NCBI RefSeq assembly: GCF_012273895.1
Contig: NC_052112.1
Coordinates: forward strand, 10,144,102 to 10,208,101
DNA length: 64,000 nucleotides
Direction of reading: 5' to 3'
Source: Zerene cesonia
Taxonomy: Eukaryota; Arthropoda; Insecta; Lepidoptera; Pieridae
Both the position numbers and the translations under genes were made by a program. Each line of letters begins with the position of its first letter. Position 1 is the stretch's first letter. Shown here in pieces: positions 24,916-37,184 of the stretch. The notes beneath the pieces are model-generated. The model searched no databases, had not been told where the DNA came from, and saw only the letters and a list, made by a program, of their open reading frames with translations.

Positions 24916-25167
24916 TTGACGTGACAACGTCTTAAATTAGGTTGCGGCTCGGAGTCGCTCATGAAAAAGTGTAACGCCCGGTAACGTTACGATGAGTCAC
25001 CGAATTATGATCGGTCCGCCGCGCGCGCAGCACTAGAGAATTAGGCGCATTGAATCGGCGCGTGCTTGTGTCTCTGTCTCTGTCTTTCTCGAGCGTTCTT
25101 GGCGTTGGAAAAAAAGACGTTGTCACGTAAAATCTTCGCCCGTAAAACCGACTTTACAGGCAACCAT
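24916..25167 (-). repeat. three-copy DNA element
   Basis: Standard copy of about 250 bases. It opens TTGACGTGACAACGTCTTAA and closes with AAGACGTTGTCACGTAAAAT followed by the CCGACTTTACAGGCAACCAT end. The interior holds CGGTAACGTTACG (palindromic), CCGCCGCGCGCGCAGC and a CTCTGTCTCTGTCT run. Orientation is opposite to the copies at 13279 and 45895. The superfamily is not recognised; there is no ORF. Confidence 0.7.
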
Positions 25168-25169
25168 TT

Positions 25170-26870
25170 TTTTTAATAAGTTGAGTGATTCAAGAGAAAG
25201 GTTTATATGTATAAGAACATAGAAAAAAAGGGCGGAGGAAAGGGGTTTAGTCCGAATGTAAAAATTATGAATAAATACCTTTTTGCGTAACACAAGTATA
25301 TTAGTCTAAAATTAAATATCATGTGCTAACAACCGAAAATACTACAGCATAAAATATTATACAATGTTAGGATATATTTTGCAAAGCATTAATTATAATA
25401 TTCATTAATAAAGCCGCACAACGAGGATAAACGGATTCTAGCGTTATAATTTCTATAAATAAACCTTTATATCAGATTATATTTGCGGTTTTTTAACTTC
25501 TCATGCTTATTACCCTTTAAATTTATTGTATCAATAATATTTCCGATTTCGATTATAACGCATTAAATCTGTTACAAAAATATACAAAAGAAAGTGTGTC
25601 TAACCGACTTGATCAACCGACTTTAAGAAGAAGGCGATTATAAATTCAACTGCATCTTTTTGTATTTGTTACCTATTGCTATTGTGATGTACCGAATAAT
25701 ACAATTACCAGTACTTTGGTCTCCAAACTAGGACAGCCGGTATCTTGAGGACCACCTACCTCTTGTATATAATTATATTTGGTTAGTTGTAGCATAAACG
25801 ATAACATATTAACATACTTATCTTAGCCACTGTACAAGTTATCAGCGCGTAGTAATTATCTAAATTTGCGCCTGGTTCGCATTCTATTTTTAATTTGTAT
25901 CCAGCTCAGCAGGACATTGTAATCCGTAAATATATTATAAATACAACTCGTATATAAACAGAAAATCACACACTAAATTATGCATTTGCTTGAAACTAAT
26001 CCTTCAATACACTGAGCTAACAGAACAGTAAATAACAAATGAACATCTAATTTTCACCGAATTCCGTACGTGTCGCCTTAGCTTAACCCATTCTTGCCAC
26101 GCGGGATCATAATCAAATATGGACTGTGTCCCAAAAACCCCTTGAGTGTGGAAAGTTTTTGTCCCAAATTATGATTGCTATATTTAATATTAAAAAGGGT
26201 TATATCTGGATGTGTGTCATGAGAAATATAAATAGAGGTACGTTGAAAGGATGCCTTGGTGGGATTAAATTTCATCATGATACTTTACTTTGATGTTGGA
26301 ATCTACTCGTATTTTACTTTTGGTATTCCGAGCGAATGAAGATGTGCGAACATTGTGAAGACGCTTAATTTAAGGTACGTATTATGCTTGTACATACAAT
26401 GATATCTTAATATCCTTATATGCACAAGCTATATAATAAATACTTAGTATATTTATTAATTTCAGATAACACTTTATGTGTACGCAGAAAATGACGTTTT
26501 GTTTTTTTACACGCTTTTATATTATCTTCATCGGTATGTTTGTATGTCAGTATGTAACAGACCTTTGGACTCATAGACAGATTGAATTCAAACTTTATTC
26601 ACATTTCAAGAATCGATGACAATACAATAGTTGTATGTTTATCTTATTATTGTGATAACAATCGCCGAAATTAATTTTAATATCTATACTCTGTAAAATT
26701 AGTGAGATAATTTTATTGATTCTATCATTCAGACAAGTGTATGAATTTTTATATTATTCTATTTTGTTTTCGTAATTATTAGAAGTACATGATATCTATC
26801 TTTTTCATTAAAACAAAAGTGAAGTATAGCTTACTTCTTGAGTCTTCCACTGAAAAGCGGGAATTTTTAA
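25170..26870. other. anonymous AT-rich DNA
   Basis: No supported gene or repeat boundary. A 66-codon frame at 26078-26278 on the minus strand is unsupported. Confidence 0.5.
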
Positions 26871-26873
26871 TAT

Positions 26874-27082
26874 TCTACTAATATTATAAATGCGAAAGTT
26901 TGTGTGGATAAATGTATGTGTATGTATGTTTGTTGCTCTTTCTCGCAAAAACTACTAAACTGATTGCAATGAAGTTTGGTACGTAGACAGCTGGACAATT
27001 GGAATGATATACAGGCAACTTTTTATCCCGATATTCTTACGGGATACGGACTTACGCGGGTGAAACCGCGAAGCGCGGCTAG
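26874..27082 (+). mobile_element. Helitron-like element, family 1
   Basis: It opens TCTACTAATATTATAAATGC and ends AAACCGCGAAGCGCGGCTAG followed by T. It is a near full-length copy with a small duplication (GTATGTGTATGTATG) in the 5' part. Confidence 0.8.
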
Positions 27083-27634
27083 TCAAGAATATATTTTCAA
27101 ATAAAAAGTAAAACAATCCAGAATACAGTCATTGAATTTCATTAACACTCTATTAACATTTTCTTTATTATCCTACGAATATACAGAACTGTCAACTCTA
27201 CCTCACATTACCATTATCGCGCCTTGATATTATTATGGTGCTTTAACACTCTCATATAATGACTCGCTTCTACTGACGGAGGACCGTAAACGAGCATATA
27301 ATATCGCATTCTGTTACGCGACACGACACTTACAGCATGAACAGTAATTTAATTTACTATCGTTATTTTCTAGGCAAGCAAAGAACTCAAGTTCTTAAAA
27401 TTTTCTGTCGACTATATACCTCGTTAAAGGCAACTAACTCTTTGTAGAAACGGCTTTCGTGTAGCATCATATTGTCATCAGAGAGTATAATTAAAAAAAA
27501 GGAAACCAGGCAATTGCCTTCTTTTCGATCGGTTCACAACTGCCGAAATGCAACTATCTCACATATACAAAAAAAAGTACATACAGAAGAACATGGAACT
27601 CCTCCTTTTCGATTTTGAAAGTCAGTTAATAACG

Positions 27635-27718
27635 CCAGCGTGGTGAAATTTGGCCTGAACCATCATAGAAGGCCCGTGTCCCCGCATTGGGAACATGTAA
27701 CAGCTGATGATGATATTG
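27635..27718 (+). repeat. tRNA-derived SINE, 3' fragment
   Basis: TTTGGCCTGAACCATCATAG and a tail GCTGATGATGATATTGAT match the 3' part of the SINE at 11953. The tRNA-like head is absent. Confidence 0.65.
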
Positions 27719-27771
27719 ATCCAAAGAAAAATATCTTGCATCGATTATGAACATTTCTCAATTACTCTTAA

Positions 27772-27958
27772 CTAGCTTTTGCCCGCGGCTTCGCAAGCAT
27801 TAAATTCTTAATAGTTTAATGGGTGTTCTTGCATATATAAATCTTGCTCTGGAATTTTCCTATCTATTAAAACCCCATTAAAATCTGTTGGGAAATTTTT
27901 AAGATCTATCTATATTGACATAACGACGGCGGCAAGCGACTTTTTTATACTATGTAGT
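27772..27958 (-). mobile_element. Helitron-like element, family 6
   Basis: It begins CTAGCTTTTGCCCGCGGCTT and runs to CGACTTTTTTATACTATGTAG, which is shared with 59635-59805. The minus-strand 3' end has the CTAG and GC-rich hairpin signature. Confidence 0.65.
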
Positions 27959-27999
27959 CGTATTATGTGTACGACAGCATACGTTCTCTGATCATCAGA

Positions 28000-28190
28000 T
28001 TCTCACGCCACGAGAGTGTAATGGCGCGCTAAGAAACGTCTGTGGCGTGTTATTTCGCAAACATTACGTAGATTTACGGTAGCAGCAAACGTCACCTGTA
28101 CGCAATTACGTGCGTGATTCAGCCCTAGCGTCGAGCGCGTAATGGTTTAGAATGACGGGTAGTTTAAATTGTAAAGGTTATGAGGTAAGT
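28000..28190 (+). other. GC-rich stretch ending in consensus splice donor
   Basis: Base composition is close to 50% GC in an AT-rich setting, with many CpGs. At 28182-28190 it ends in GAG|GTAAGT, a consensus 5' splice site. No long ORF crosses it. It may be a non-coding first exon of an unseen gene with its promoter, but there is no direct evidence of transcription. Confidence 0.3.
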
Positions 28191-28996
28191 TCTGACTGAG
28201 ACGTAGCAGAGAGTGCCATAAACCACCCTATACTATGTAGAAGAGAAGCACCTGTTTATGGTGGTAATATTATATCATATTTTTCTTAAAATATTGTCAT
28301 TATTAGTGTAACTGGTGTACTTGTGTCATGTAAATATGTATGTTAAAACAAACAATAAAAAATCAGAGTTGATACATATAAATATATATATTGTAATTAA
28401 GTGTCATCGATATTTTAAAGAAATATATTTATGAACGGAAAATAAATAGAGCATTTTTTCATCCTGAGACTGAATTTCACGCGATTCTGATTCTCCAAAG
28501 GCTCAAATTAAAAGTAAAATCGGAATTTTATCCAACGAATAAAAACAGCAAGGTAAAAGCGCTAGCTAACAAAGAGTTATCGTGTCCAGAGCTTCATAAA
28601 TAAGGACGTACCCTGTCCAACATCAGAGCATCTACAGCCATTATTCCATCACGGTAATCTAGAACTTAATGCTTTAATCGAAAGTATAAAATCGCATGTT
28701 ACAATTTGGTAGTATCATTGGGGTATTCTACATTGAAGCAAGAAAGCGCTAATATTACATCTAACGCACGCAACGAAAGTAAATCACGCGGTTTCGCTCG
28801 CTCTTTTGTTCCTTATTGTGCGGTAAGGCATTGTTCGTGGGCCAAATTATTTAGGTGTGGGTATTATCTTAAACTAATCTTTATGAGATGTTTTATTTTG
28901 ACATTAACAGAAAATAATGTAGACCGCTAATTGAAAATTCCTGGATTATTAATTCCTGTTTCTTTGTTTGTATGAATTTTGTTCATATTTCGGTTA

Positions 28997-29257
28997 TCAT
29001 CATCAGTCCATATACTTATGTTCCCACAGTTACAGGGACTCGGGCCTTCTAGAAGTATTAACGCCATACTCCACCACGTTGGCCAAGTGCGGGCTGGGTT
29101 ATCCCAGATCACATCACATCAAATGACGTCTTCATATATTTTCCTTCGCCGTGCAGTGGTGATGCAGATAATTGAAAAATCAATTATTTATTTCCTGCAC
29201 GATCTTACTTATCGATATTACGTCCGAGATCCTTAGCACTGTGCCATAACTGCCTTT
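28997..29257 (-). repeat. tRNA-derived SINE, internally deleted
   Basis: The ATCATCATCAG tail, the CCACCACGTTGGCCAAGTGC block and a degraded head (CACTGTGCCATAACTGC) are present. The middle GTCGAACTTTTGATTCTTGG segment and the B box are deleted or degraded. Confidence 0.7.
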
Positions 29258-29259
29258 AT

Positions 29260-30520
29260 CCAAATTTTCCAATATATAATATAAGCTGTGACATTCGGTT
29301 TCGTTTGCGAACCTGCGGACAAAAGCAAGTGTTTCTGTAGCTCATGTATTTTTCTGGTTCATTAACTACATAAAAATCTATTCAGCGCTTTCGTGAAAGA
29401 GTAAATGTATAGCAGAATATAATACTCGTCTCATAGTTCTTATAATAGGACAGAACTCTCGGTAAATATCAAATCTCGATTGTTTGTTCACAGTTTACAA
29501 TACTTCAAGATGACTTGGGCATTCAACAACGCGTCTTATAGTTAAACTTTCCTTTCAGAAAAAAGCTTTTACAAACTCTTTCTTGTGCAGCGCTGAATGT
29601 TGTAAAGGCTTTAAATCTATATTTCTTCAACTAGTTGTTGGAATTTCCTTGCGGTTGGTAGACCGTAAAAGGGATTGTTTATTACTGAACAAGATTTATA
29701 AGTCAATGCCATTATTATTGTTTTATATTTTAAGTTTCTCATTGTCTATCTTTGTCTAGCTTTATGTCCTATAATGAGGACTTATAATGTCTTTATATAG
29801 ACTTTATACGATTGCATCCTATAACAATGTACGGTGATATGTATTCTAACTTTAAAGTATAATAAATGCGTATTTACATTAAAATCCAACCACATCTGTT
29901 CTCTACTCGGACCTCGGCGCTTCTCTGCGGGTTTAAATTGTAGTCCAAAAGGGTTAGTTTGGCAGAATATGTCACCTGACGTATAAACCTTCCAGTTCTT
30001 GTACTGGCTACTGTCCTTATTTCCTTCGTAGATCCGAAGAATGGATATGTAGGTACGTGTGAAAGAATTAAATAAAAATGTTGATAGATATCTGACGCTC
30101 AATAATTGCATATACTGCTTGTGTTTACAGCTATTGTCTATATAATAAAATGTATCTTTTATATGCCGAGATCGGCGTCCCTTATTGCCTTTTGGTTGAT
30201 TCGAGAGTCCTATCACATATCCACTGCTTAGATACAACAAATAACGTTTTGCCTCAAACAGAAAGCATATTTTTCATTGATAATCTTTACAGATTAAAAT
30301 TTTATTAATAACCAAACGGATCACACCTCTGGGGGGCCATTACTTAAGCTTCGGTCACACTTCTAACTTTGACCTGGTGATAAACGAAGTGAAACACGGT
30401 CGACACGAGGTACACATTTATTACAATAAAGGTTGGACCCACACAATTACATCAAGATATTTTTAATGTATTTAAATTTATTTCCTAATGGGTGTCTTCC
30501 ATAGAGGAATTATTCTTGTG
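29260..30520. other. anonymous DNA with an unsupported 152-codon frame
   Basis: A minus-strand open frame at 29782-30240 is the longest ORF outside the neuroligin region. Its predicted protein has low complexity, no recognisable domain and no nearby splice context. I treat it as probably non-coding. Confidence 0.4.
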
Positions 30521-30527
30521 TAATAAT

Positions 30528-30590
30528 CAGTTGTGGCTTAGTATTAAGGACCCTGGACTTTAAAGTTGGGGGTGCGAGGCCAGACGAACA
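30528..30590 (+). repeat. diverged tRNA-derived SINE head
   Basis: GTGGCTTAGTATTAAGGACC is A-box-like and GGGGTGCGAGGCC is a degraded B box. Spacing and wording resemble the SINE head at 12207-12260 read in reverse. Likely an old copy. Confidence 0.45.
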
Positions 30591-31154
30591 AGAAATTTAA
30601 CTAAATCATCGCTGCTCGTATTGGTGAGGAAATTGTATGGACACATGTATGTAAATAAGGTTTAAAAACTATTTGTATACGTGTTTCTACATATTTGTTC
30701 ACTCAATGTATAAGAAATACACATAAAGTAATAATCAATACATACGCTTTTATATCATAAACGTTAAGTAAATTTTTATTTTACGTTTTTATCTGCTGTC
30801 TACCTTTCTGAATGTTAAAGTTGTTTAAAATATAAATTTCAGGAACATTCGAAAATTATTTCTATGAAACCGTAAATCGGGGAACTATCATCTGAGTATT
30901 CGAAATAGAAAACCTATAATAGGTTTATTTATGTTTGGTTACACTCGCCTACTTACTATTTAATTTATTTAAATGACATTTTCATTGCGAATAAGTTTGA
31001 AGAATAGGTCTGATTGTGCTTGAAATGAAACGATATTTTCCATTACAAATTCGAATTTGTTTATTTGAATCAAAATATATCTATCTAAATATAATGGATT
31101 TACTGTAATCTGGTTATGAATCGACCTATCAAATAAATTTGAATGATAAATTAA

Positions 31155-31196
31155 ATGTTACGTTATATCTAAATGTGTTTAGATATAATGTAACAT
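31155..31196. repeat. short hairpin
   Basis: Arms of 19 bases (ending TTATATCTAAA / starting TTTAGATATAA) pair with one mismatch around a TGTG loop. There are no recognised transposon ends. The source is unknown. Confidence 0.6.
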
Positions 31197-31865
31197 GAGT
31201 CTAATAAGATTTAAGTTGTTAAATAAGTATTGTTTGGAATATTTGGAAAAAATTTAATTCAATTGCTTACCTACTTCAGATTATTCCGTACTTTTTTACG
31301 ATACTACTACGATCGCTGTAACAACACGTTATACTTCGGAAAAATTAATATTATTAATGAATTTTATGAAGCTGTATAGAAGAGTTGGAGCACGGGAGAT
31401 CCATTGCTATCCTATCAGATCCTTTTACCCCCAATTCAGTTTAATGATTAATTTATCGTAAGATTCATCTAATATTTAAAACACGTGGGAGAAATTCATA
31501 AAGTACTGGTAAACTAAAAAAACTATTTATTTAAAAGTATATCAAAACCTGCGTTGCATTCTTTATATACATACTATATACACAAACATAGTTCTCTGTT
31601 CATTATATTTCTAAGATACTTCGTCGTACAATTTTCTATTCACTGCATACGCTATACAATAGCGGTCACTCAACATTTCAAAAAGTACGTCATTATACAC
31701 ACCCATTGTGGTCCGAGAGGTAGCTAGCAAGAGTAATAGGTACACTTATACAAAATACATACTTTGAAAATATTGTCATACGAGTTTTTGAAACTTAATT
31801 TTTATTTTATCGAAGAAGAACGATCTAAGGGAAAATAGATCAATCGGTATAAGCATTAACATTGT

Positions 31866-32052
31866 TTTATGCCTTAATCGGGCGACTGGGCTGGTAGTTA
31901 GCCTGATGTTGAGAGATCACCACCGCCCATGAACATTCGCAAAGGTGGTGTCTCAGCGAATGCGCTACTAAAAGGGAAAGGGTATAGAAAAGGTTGACTT
32001 CTGTAAATAAGGAATGGATTGAGAAGGGTGAGGAAAAGGAAACAGGCCTATT
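31866..32052 (-). repeat. poly-A-tailed SINE-like element
   Basis: GGGCGACTGGGCTGGTAGTT, GATCACCACCGCCCATGAAC and the AAGGGAAAGGG region match 95-297 on the same strand. The poly-A tail is short and decayed. Confidence 0.65.
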
Positions 32053-32126
32053 GAACGTGAAAATTATGCTAATGTAGTGTGTAGTACGTGTGTTTCTTAT
32101 GTATTTCTGCATTGGACTCGATTAAA

Positions 32127-32253
32127 GGGGTGGGGTGTCCCTTAGGCACATGAAAGAGTTGAAGAATTTCGATCGCTGAGACGGGTGGCCGAGAGGATAG
32201 GCATTGCTATGGTTTGGCAAAATAACACGGGTTCGAATACCGCCTCATTGTCG
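32127..32253 (+). repeat. tRNA-like SINE, second family
   Basis: GGGGTGTCCCTTAGGCACAT is followed by a tRNA-like unit at about 32180-32253: GGGTGGCCGAGAGGATAGGC (D-arm/A box), a TTGC..GCAA stem in the anticodon position, and GGGTTCGAATACC (B box). It resembles an eukaryotic tRNA-Ser/Leu type. Because the upstream block is shared with 17342-17503, it is a repeat and not a tRNA gene. Confidence 0.65.
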
Positions 32254-32259
32254 TTTTTT

Positions 32260-33370
32260 TTTCAGTTCTTTAAAAATTTCTCATTTATCAAGAATTTCTA
32301 GGCTATAAAACTAAAAATAAACAGTTAAGACTAATTTTGAGGCATAAATCTAAATGAAATATCTTTTTCAGATTCATCGGATGAAGACCTGGACTGAGGC
32401 AACATATCTTCACTCTCATACATACGGATTATATAAATCACCGTTGCGTGTTTCTTTCGAGTCCATTAATCACTTCAAGATACAGATCATGAAGAAGACA
32501 AGCTTTTTGTCGCGAATATAATACTCAGAGACACCGAAATAGTTACGTAACCTCTGTGGATTATCGTGCGAAATTGTGCACCTAAATTTGCTTCAGAGAA
32601 ACTTTGTTTTTATCTGGTATTCTTGCAAAAACACCCAATTTAAAAGCAAGCCACTCACACGCGTAATTACAAAGCTCTTACTACGTGTAGTATATATTAT
32701 ATGATGTTAGAAGTGTGGAAAAGTCAGAAAACACAAAGAGACCGCATGCACTCAAGCTAAAGTCATAGTGATTTCTCGAAATTTTCAACTCCGCGAGCAC
32801 AGTCGCGAAAAAAAACAGAACAGGTGCACTTAACGCAACAATGGCGCCGGTTTAAATGACTCGTTGAAATATTTTATTCGGATCGAATAGTAGAGGAATT
32901 TTCATGCTGAAAGCCTTTTAGATTTATTGGGAAAATATTTTATCTTGTGGCTTAGTACCTGCGTTTTATTCGCGAGTTCGCTTTAGGCAGAATAATGGAG
33001 ATGTTTTTCATATGCGTGCATAAATCATTATAATGTTTTATCGTCAAATAATTATGTTATTTTTGTTTTTTAAAATGAAAACGTAGTATTAAAATAATTG
33101 AAAATATTTTAGTCAATAATAACGGCTTTACGTTTAATACGCTAGATCACGTCTGTAAACGAAATTTATGAATTGTAATCCATAATATACGGGTGTTCCA
33201 GATGTAGTGTCTATGCTTAAATGTCTGACAGGTTTTTGATCCGTTGAGTACGTAAAAAAGCTCATAAAATGCCCAACACATTTTTTATATTATAGATGAA
33301 TTCTTTAGCCATCAATGTCTCACAGACACCAACGATTAAAAATTATGAATATTTTGGCTCTCGAATTTAT
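32260..33370. other. anonymous AT-rich DNA
   Basis: No supported gene or element. A small GC-richer patch at 32795-32870 contains no frame or motif I can interpret. Confidence 0.45.
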
Positions 33371-33374
33371 TTTC

Positions 33375-33423
33375 ATTGCGCGTTGGTTGGAGGACAACTG
33401 GTTGTCTCCAACTAACGCGCAAT
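33375..33423. ncRNA. GC-rich near-perfect hairpin, possible small-RNA precursor
   Basis: The left arm starts ATTGCGCGTTGGTTGGAGG and the right arm reads GTCTCCAACTAACGCGCAAT. They pair over about 23 bases with one mismatch and one bulge around a 2-4 base loop. It is more GC-rich than its surroundings. The loop is short for a canonical animal miRNA precursor, so a transposon-derived inverted repeat is at least as likely. There is no evidence of expression. Confidence 0.35.
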
Positions 33424-34466
33424 AATATCATCATTTAGAGTAATTTCAAAGTAAAACAACAAAACAATAAATTAAAAAGATAACCATGTAACCACATAAC
33501 AGAGGACTCTCAGAACAGATTGCATACCTATGACAAAATTATATAAAACTCGTGCGCAGAAACATTCACAATTTTGCTGGAATAAGTTCTGCTTTAAGAC
33601 GTTGTTGCAGACCCGATAGGTTACATAGCAAGGTTGAACAGAATATAGGATATTAGAAACTAAAATGTTTGAAGCAATCTAACAAGCATCTTCGTTGTCA
33701 CGCACTACACAGGATATCCCCACTAAAACTGTAAGTCCTGGAGCTACTCTGAACAACAATAGTATACACAGGGGTTTATACATAGTGTACAATAATTTTT
33801 CATAATCTGCCCGTCGCCTTAATGAAGAATGAGTATTAAGCGACAGAGATTCCCGAGTCCTGATTTCCCGGGGGCGCCGCTTGAAAAATTGAAACCGACG
33901 TCGGGTTATGAAGCCTTTTTGCGTTTACCGTTAGCCGGGAATGAGATAATCTTTGTAGGAGATAACAAAATGTGACAGTGAGAGCAATGTAGGACACTTA
34001 GATCATATGCTATAGAGTGCTGTAACGGTTAATTTCATTGCATTAGCAGTTCAATGATCGATGTAATAAAGCACAAGTAGGTACTTTAATTTCAAAAATT
34101 AATATAATTTTTATATCGATAGTTACAGTTAAGTAACAACTTTTAACATAAATTATTCAGAACCATACATTTAAAGGAACTTCACGAGAGCGACCAACTT
34201 TAAAATAAATGTTATTGATAAACTGCTCCTTATTTATGGTGATTTAAAATTATTGATAGTTGGGTCGAACATTGAATGAAATACGTACGAATAGGCACAA
34301 TCCATGCGAATGCGCCCCGTTTCGAAGCAAGGTGATCTTTTATAGGATTCAACGTCTAAACAAGTTTGGACAGGAAAAAGTGACAGCTGTATGACAATAA
34401 CTCGTCTAAAAATATTAAAACAGAAGTTTCATCTATCAACATGATATTGTAATAAAAATAAAATAA

Positions 34467-34672
34467 TCACACTAATATTACAAATGTGAAAGTTTGTTTG
34501 TATGGATGTTTACATGTGAATGACACTGAAACTTCTGAACGGATTTTGATGTAATTTTGTACACAGACAGGGCATGAGCTGACTTGGGTGATAGGATACT
34601 TTTTATCCCGATAAAATGATTGGGATAAAACGGGAATCTTAAAATCCGAGCGGAGCCGGGACGAGCGTCTAG
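34467..34672 (+). mobile_element. Helitron-like element, family 2, best copy
   Basis: It begins TCACACTAATATTAC and ends GCGGAGCCGGGACGAG then CGTCTAG followed by T. There is a CCGAGCGGAGCCGG hairpin just upstream of CTAG. 206 bases, no coding capacity. Confidence 0.75.
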
Positions 34673-35304
34673 TATCGCATATTGTAATCGCAGTCCGACT
34701 ATTGTTTCATACAACAGTTCTCTCGATAGAAACAAGATTGAATCATTGTAAACTTACAATAAGCACTTCATCCTTCATCTTTCTTCACAGTATAATAGCA
34801 ATTTCAATTGACGTTGATTGCATCGCAGTTACCTGTTATTGTTACAAGCTCTTGATATACAAATAACATTGATATATTGGAAAATATACCTTGTAGTAAA
34901 TAAAGGCTTCTTAAATAGTATATGAATAACGTTTGAAACTGAAAAAGGTTACAAGATAAATTAACGATTGAATTACTACCAATCCTACTAATCTTATAAA
35001 CGCGAAAGTTTGTATGGATGAATGAACGGATGTATGGAGGCTTGTTACTCATTCACACGAAAAGAGCTTGTCGTATCTGGATATAATTTCGTACAGAGAT
35101 TGATTATAGTCGGGATTAGCACATAGACTGTTCACCCTGGTGTCACGCGAGTAACATCGCGGATTATAGCTTTTTTAATAAAAATAAAGCTGTTAGAACT
35201 AGACTTAATCAAAACAGGACCACACAATAGGATAACACTGACTTTTAAATAAAAAAATATATTAAAATCGACTAAGCCAGCCGAACAATCTGAGGTAGCA
35301 ACAC

Positions 35305-35358
35305 CAAAATATAGAGTTCAATTGATAACCTATTTTTTTTTGAAGTGGGTCGATAAAA
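35305..35358 (+). repeat. dispersed short repeat (GAATTGATAACCTCC motif)
   Basis: AGTTCAATTGATAACC, a T run and GAAGTGGGTCGATAAAA match 2491-2542 with more divergence. Confidence 0.5.
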
Positions 35359-35359
35359 C

Positions 35360-37010
35360 CCTTCGGAAATGAACTAAACATCACAAACATTGCAAAGGTA
35401 TTACTATCAAACTGGCATTGAATAGATAAAATTCGACCACCAAAATTTAATATAGGATCCATCGCGTCTTTGCGTTCACGTATTTGCTCCGAAACTGTCA
35501 AAAAAACTACGCATCCGGTTGGGTGAAGTAATAAGATCTATTTGTTATCCTGGGTATCTTTGATAGGACGGCTGGGACATACCGGTTGTTAATGCAGCGA
35601 GCTTCATCATCTTTGGATTGAGTATTTAATGTGTTTAACACGTGGTGTCTGTTTAGCGCTTCAATAGATACGCATTGACGAGTTGATTTTTCAATCGACT
35701 TCGAAAAGGGGATGTGGTCAAGTCGACTGCATTTTTAGGGTTCGTTATCTCATACTTTTACCAAAGCAAAGAATAATTAGAATGGATTTGATAGCCTCCT
35801 CTTTTCTAAGCAGAGTGAAAAAGGAAATTACTCCTTATTGCTGCTTTAGTCAAAGAATTTCCAGAAATAAAATAAAAATAATAAAAAAAATTAAAAACCC
35901 CCGACACAAGAACTTAATTTCAATTTAAAGAGTAAAAAGCAATTAAATAAATAAATCTTAAAGTACCTTAGAATGTATTAACAATTCTTAAAAAAATACG
36001 CCGCGTTGGGGGACCGATCCTAATTATTTCTAACTTATCTACAATTTTTTTCATAATTGTCACATGCCTACCTATTTAGTTTACCCAAGACTTATATCTC
36101 TTTATGAATGACACTTTATTGTACACACCAAAAGGAAATATTACAAAGTACAGAATAAAAACACAAATTGCACAATAGGCGACCTTATGCCTCTTTATGC
36201 GTGAAGGTTTAGAAAAAAATCAAACTAAAACCAAAATTTGACGTTCGAGGCTACGTAACTCCGTATGTTCCCACCCAAACAAACAGTATAGAGTGTGCTA
36301 GATAAATTTCGTACCAAATTCATGTTCACTTTCATAGAACCCAAATATATCAGACAATGGATTCTCAAGCGGTACATTATTGGAGCCACGTGTAATTTTT
36401 TACGGTTCGTTATGGTTTAAGGGCACGGTATGATATTTATTTTTTGCTAAATTATTCTTTAAGCAACATTGTAATATGATAATGATTTTTGTAGTATCAA
36501 TAGATTTTTTGGAAATGGCGTTTCTATTTCTATATATTCTGTATTATTCTCATGTTATTGAGTATACATATCTAAATCCATTTGCATATTTCGCTTCGCT
36601 TAACTACTAACTAAGAAACTACGTTCAACACAGTCAACTTGTAAAATATTTGACCTAAACTATTTCCCTGTCCTACCATCGAAAATGCCAATATGCAACC
36701 TTCTTAAATAATATTTTAAGAAGGTGGGACTAGGACTATTACTGGACATGACTATGGACTTAGCCACACACCTCTATTAAATTTTATTATTATGCCTTTA
36801 ACAGGCTGATAGTGCAATATTATTACCATATGCGTACGGAGACAAACTTTCATGTAGTCAAATTTAAGGATCGATAATGTGATTTGCTAAATAAATCTCA
36901 TTAGATGTTAGAGAAATTCAAATTAACATTTAACACGTAACTATGTCTGTATGTCTCTTCCTCATGCCTAAATAACTAAACCGATTTAGTTGTAATTTGG
37001 TATAATTATA
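35360..37010. other. anonymous AT-rich DNA
   Basis: Open frames at 35262-35501 (minus) and 35683-35928 (plus) show no protein similarity I recognise. A decayed Helitron-like stretch begins near 36940 (AACTAAACCGATTTAGTTG). Confidence 0.45.
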
Positions 37011-37015
37011 GTTTG

Positions 37016-37041
37016 TGACTCAAGAATGCATTCTTGAGTCA
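37016..37041. promoter_or_regulatory. 26-base perfect palindrome with two AP-1 heptamers
   Basis: TGACTCAAGAATG joins directly to its own reverse complement. Each end is TGACTCA/TGAGTCA, the AP-1 consensus. It lies inside a decayed Helitron-like sequence (about 36940-37135). It may be a chance palindromic duplication rather than a regulatory site. Confidence 0.4.
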
Positions 37042-37184
37042 TCTTAAGATAGTTTTATCCTGGAAATTACACGGGAACGGGAACTATGCGGACAAAACCC
37101 GGACTATCCGCGTATAAACTACGTTTCGTTATTGCCTTATTTTTACTTACCCACCAGTCTTATGTTTATTTTCCTGTATTGTTA

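Noticed and set aside
29782..30240. 152-codon open frame on the minus strand
   Set aside because: No recognisable domain, no splice context, composition like surrounding DNA; length is possible by chance in 64 kb.
32180..32253. Possible functional tRNA gene
   Set aside because: The acceptor stem does not pair well and the surrounding sequence is shared with 17342-17503, so it is a repeat.
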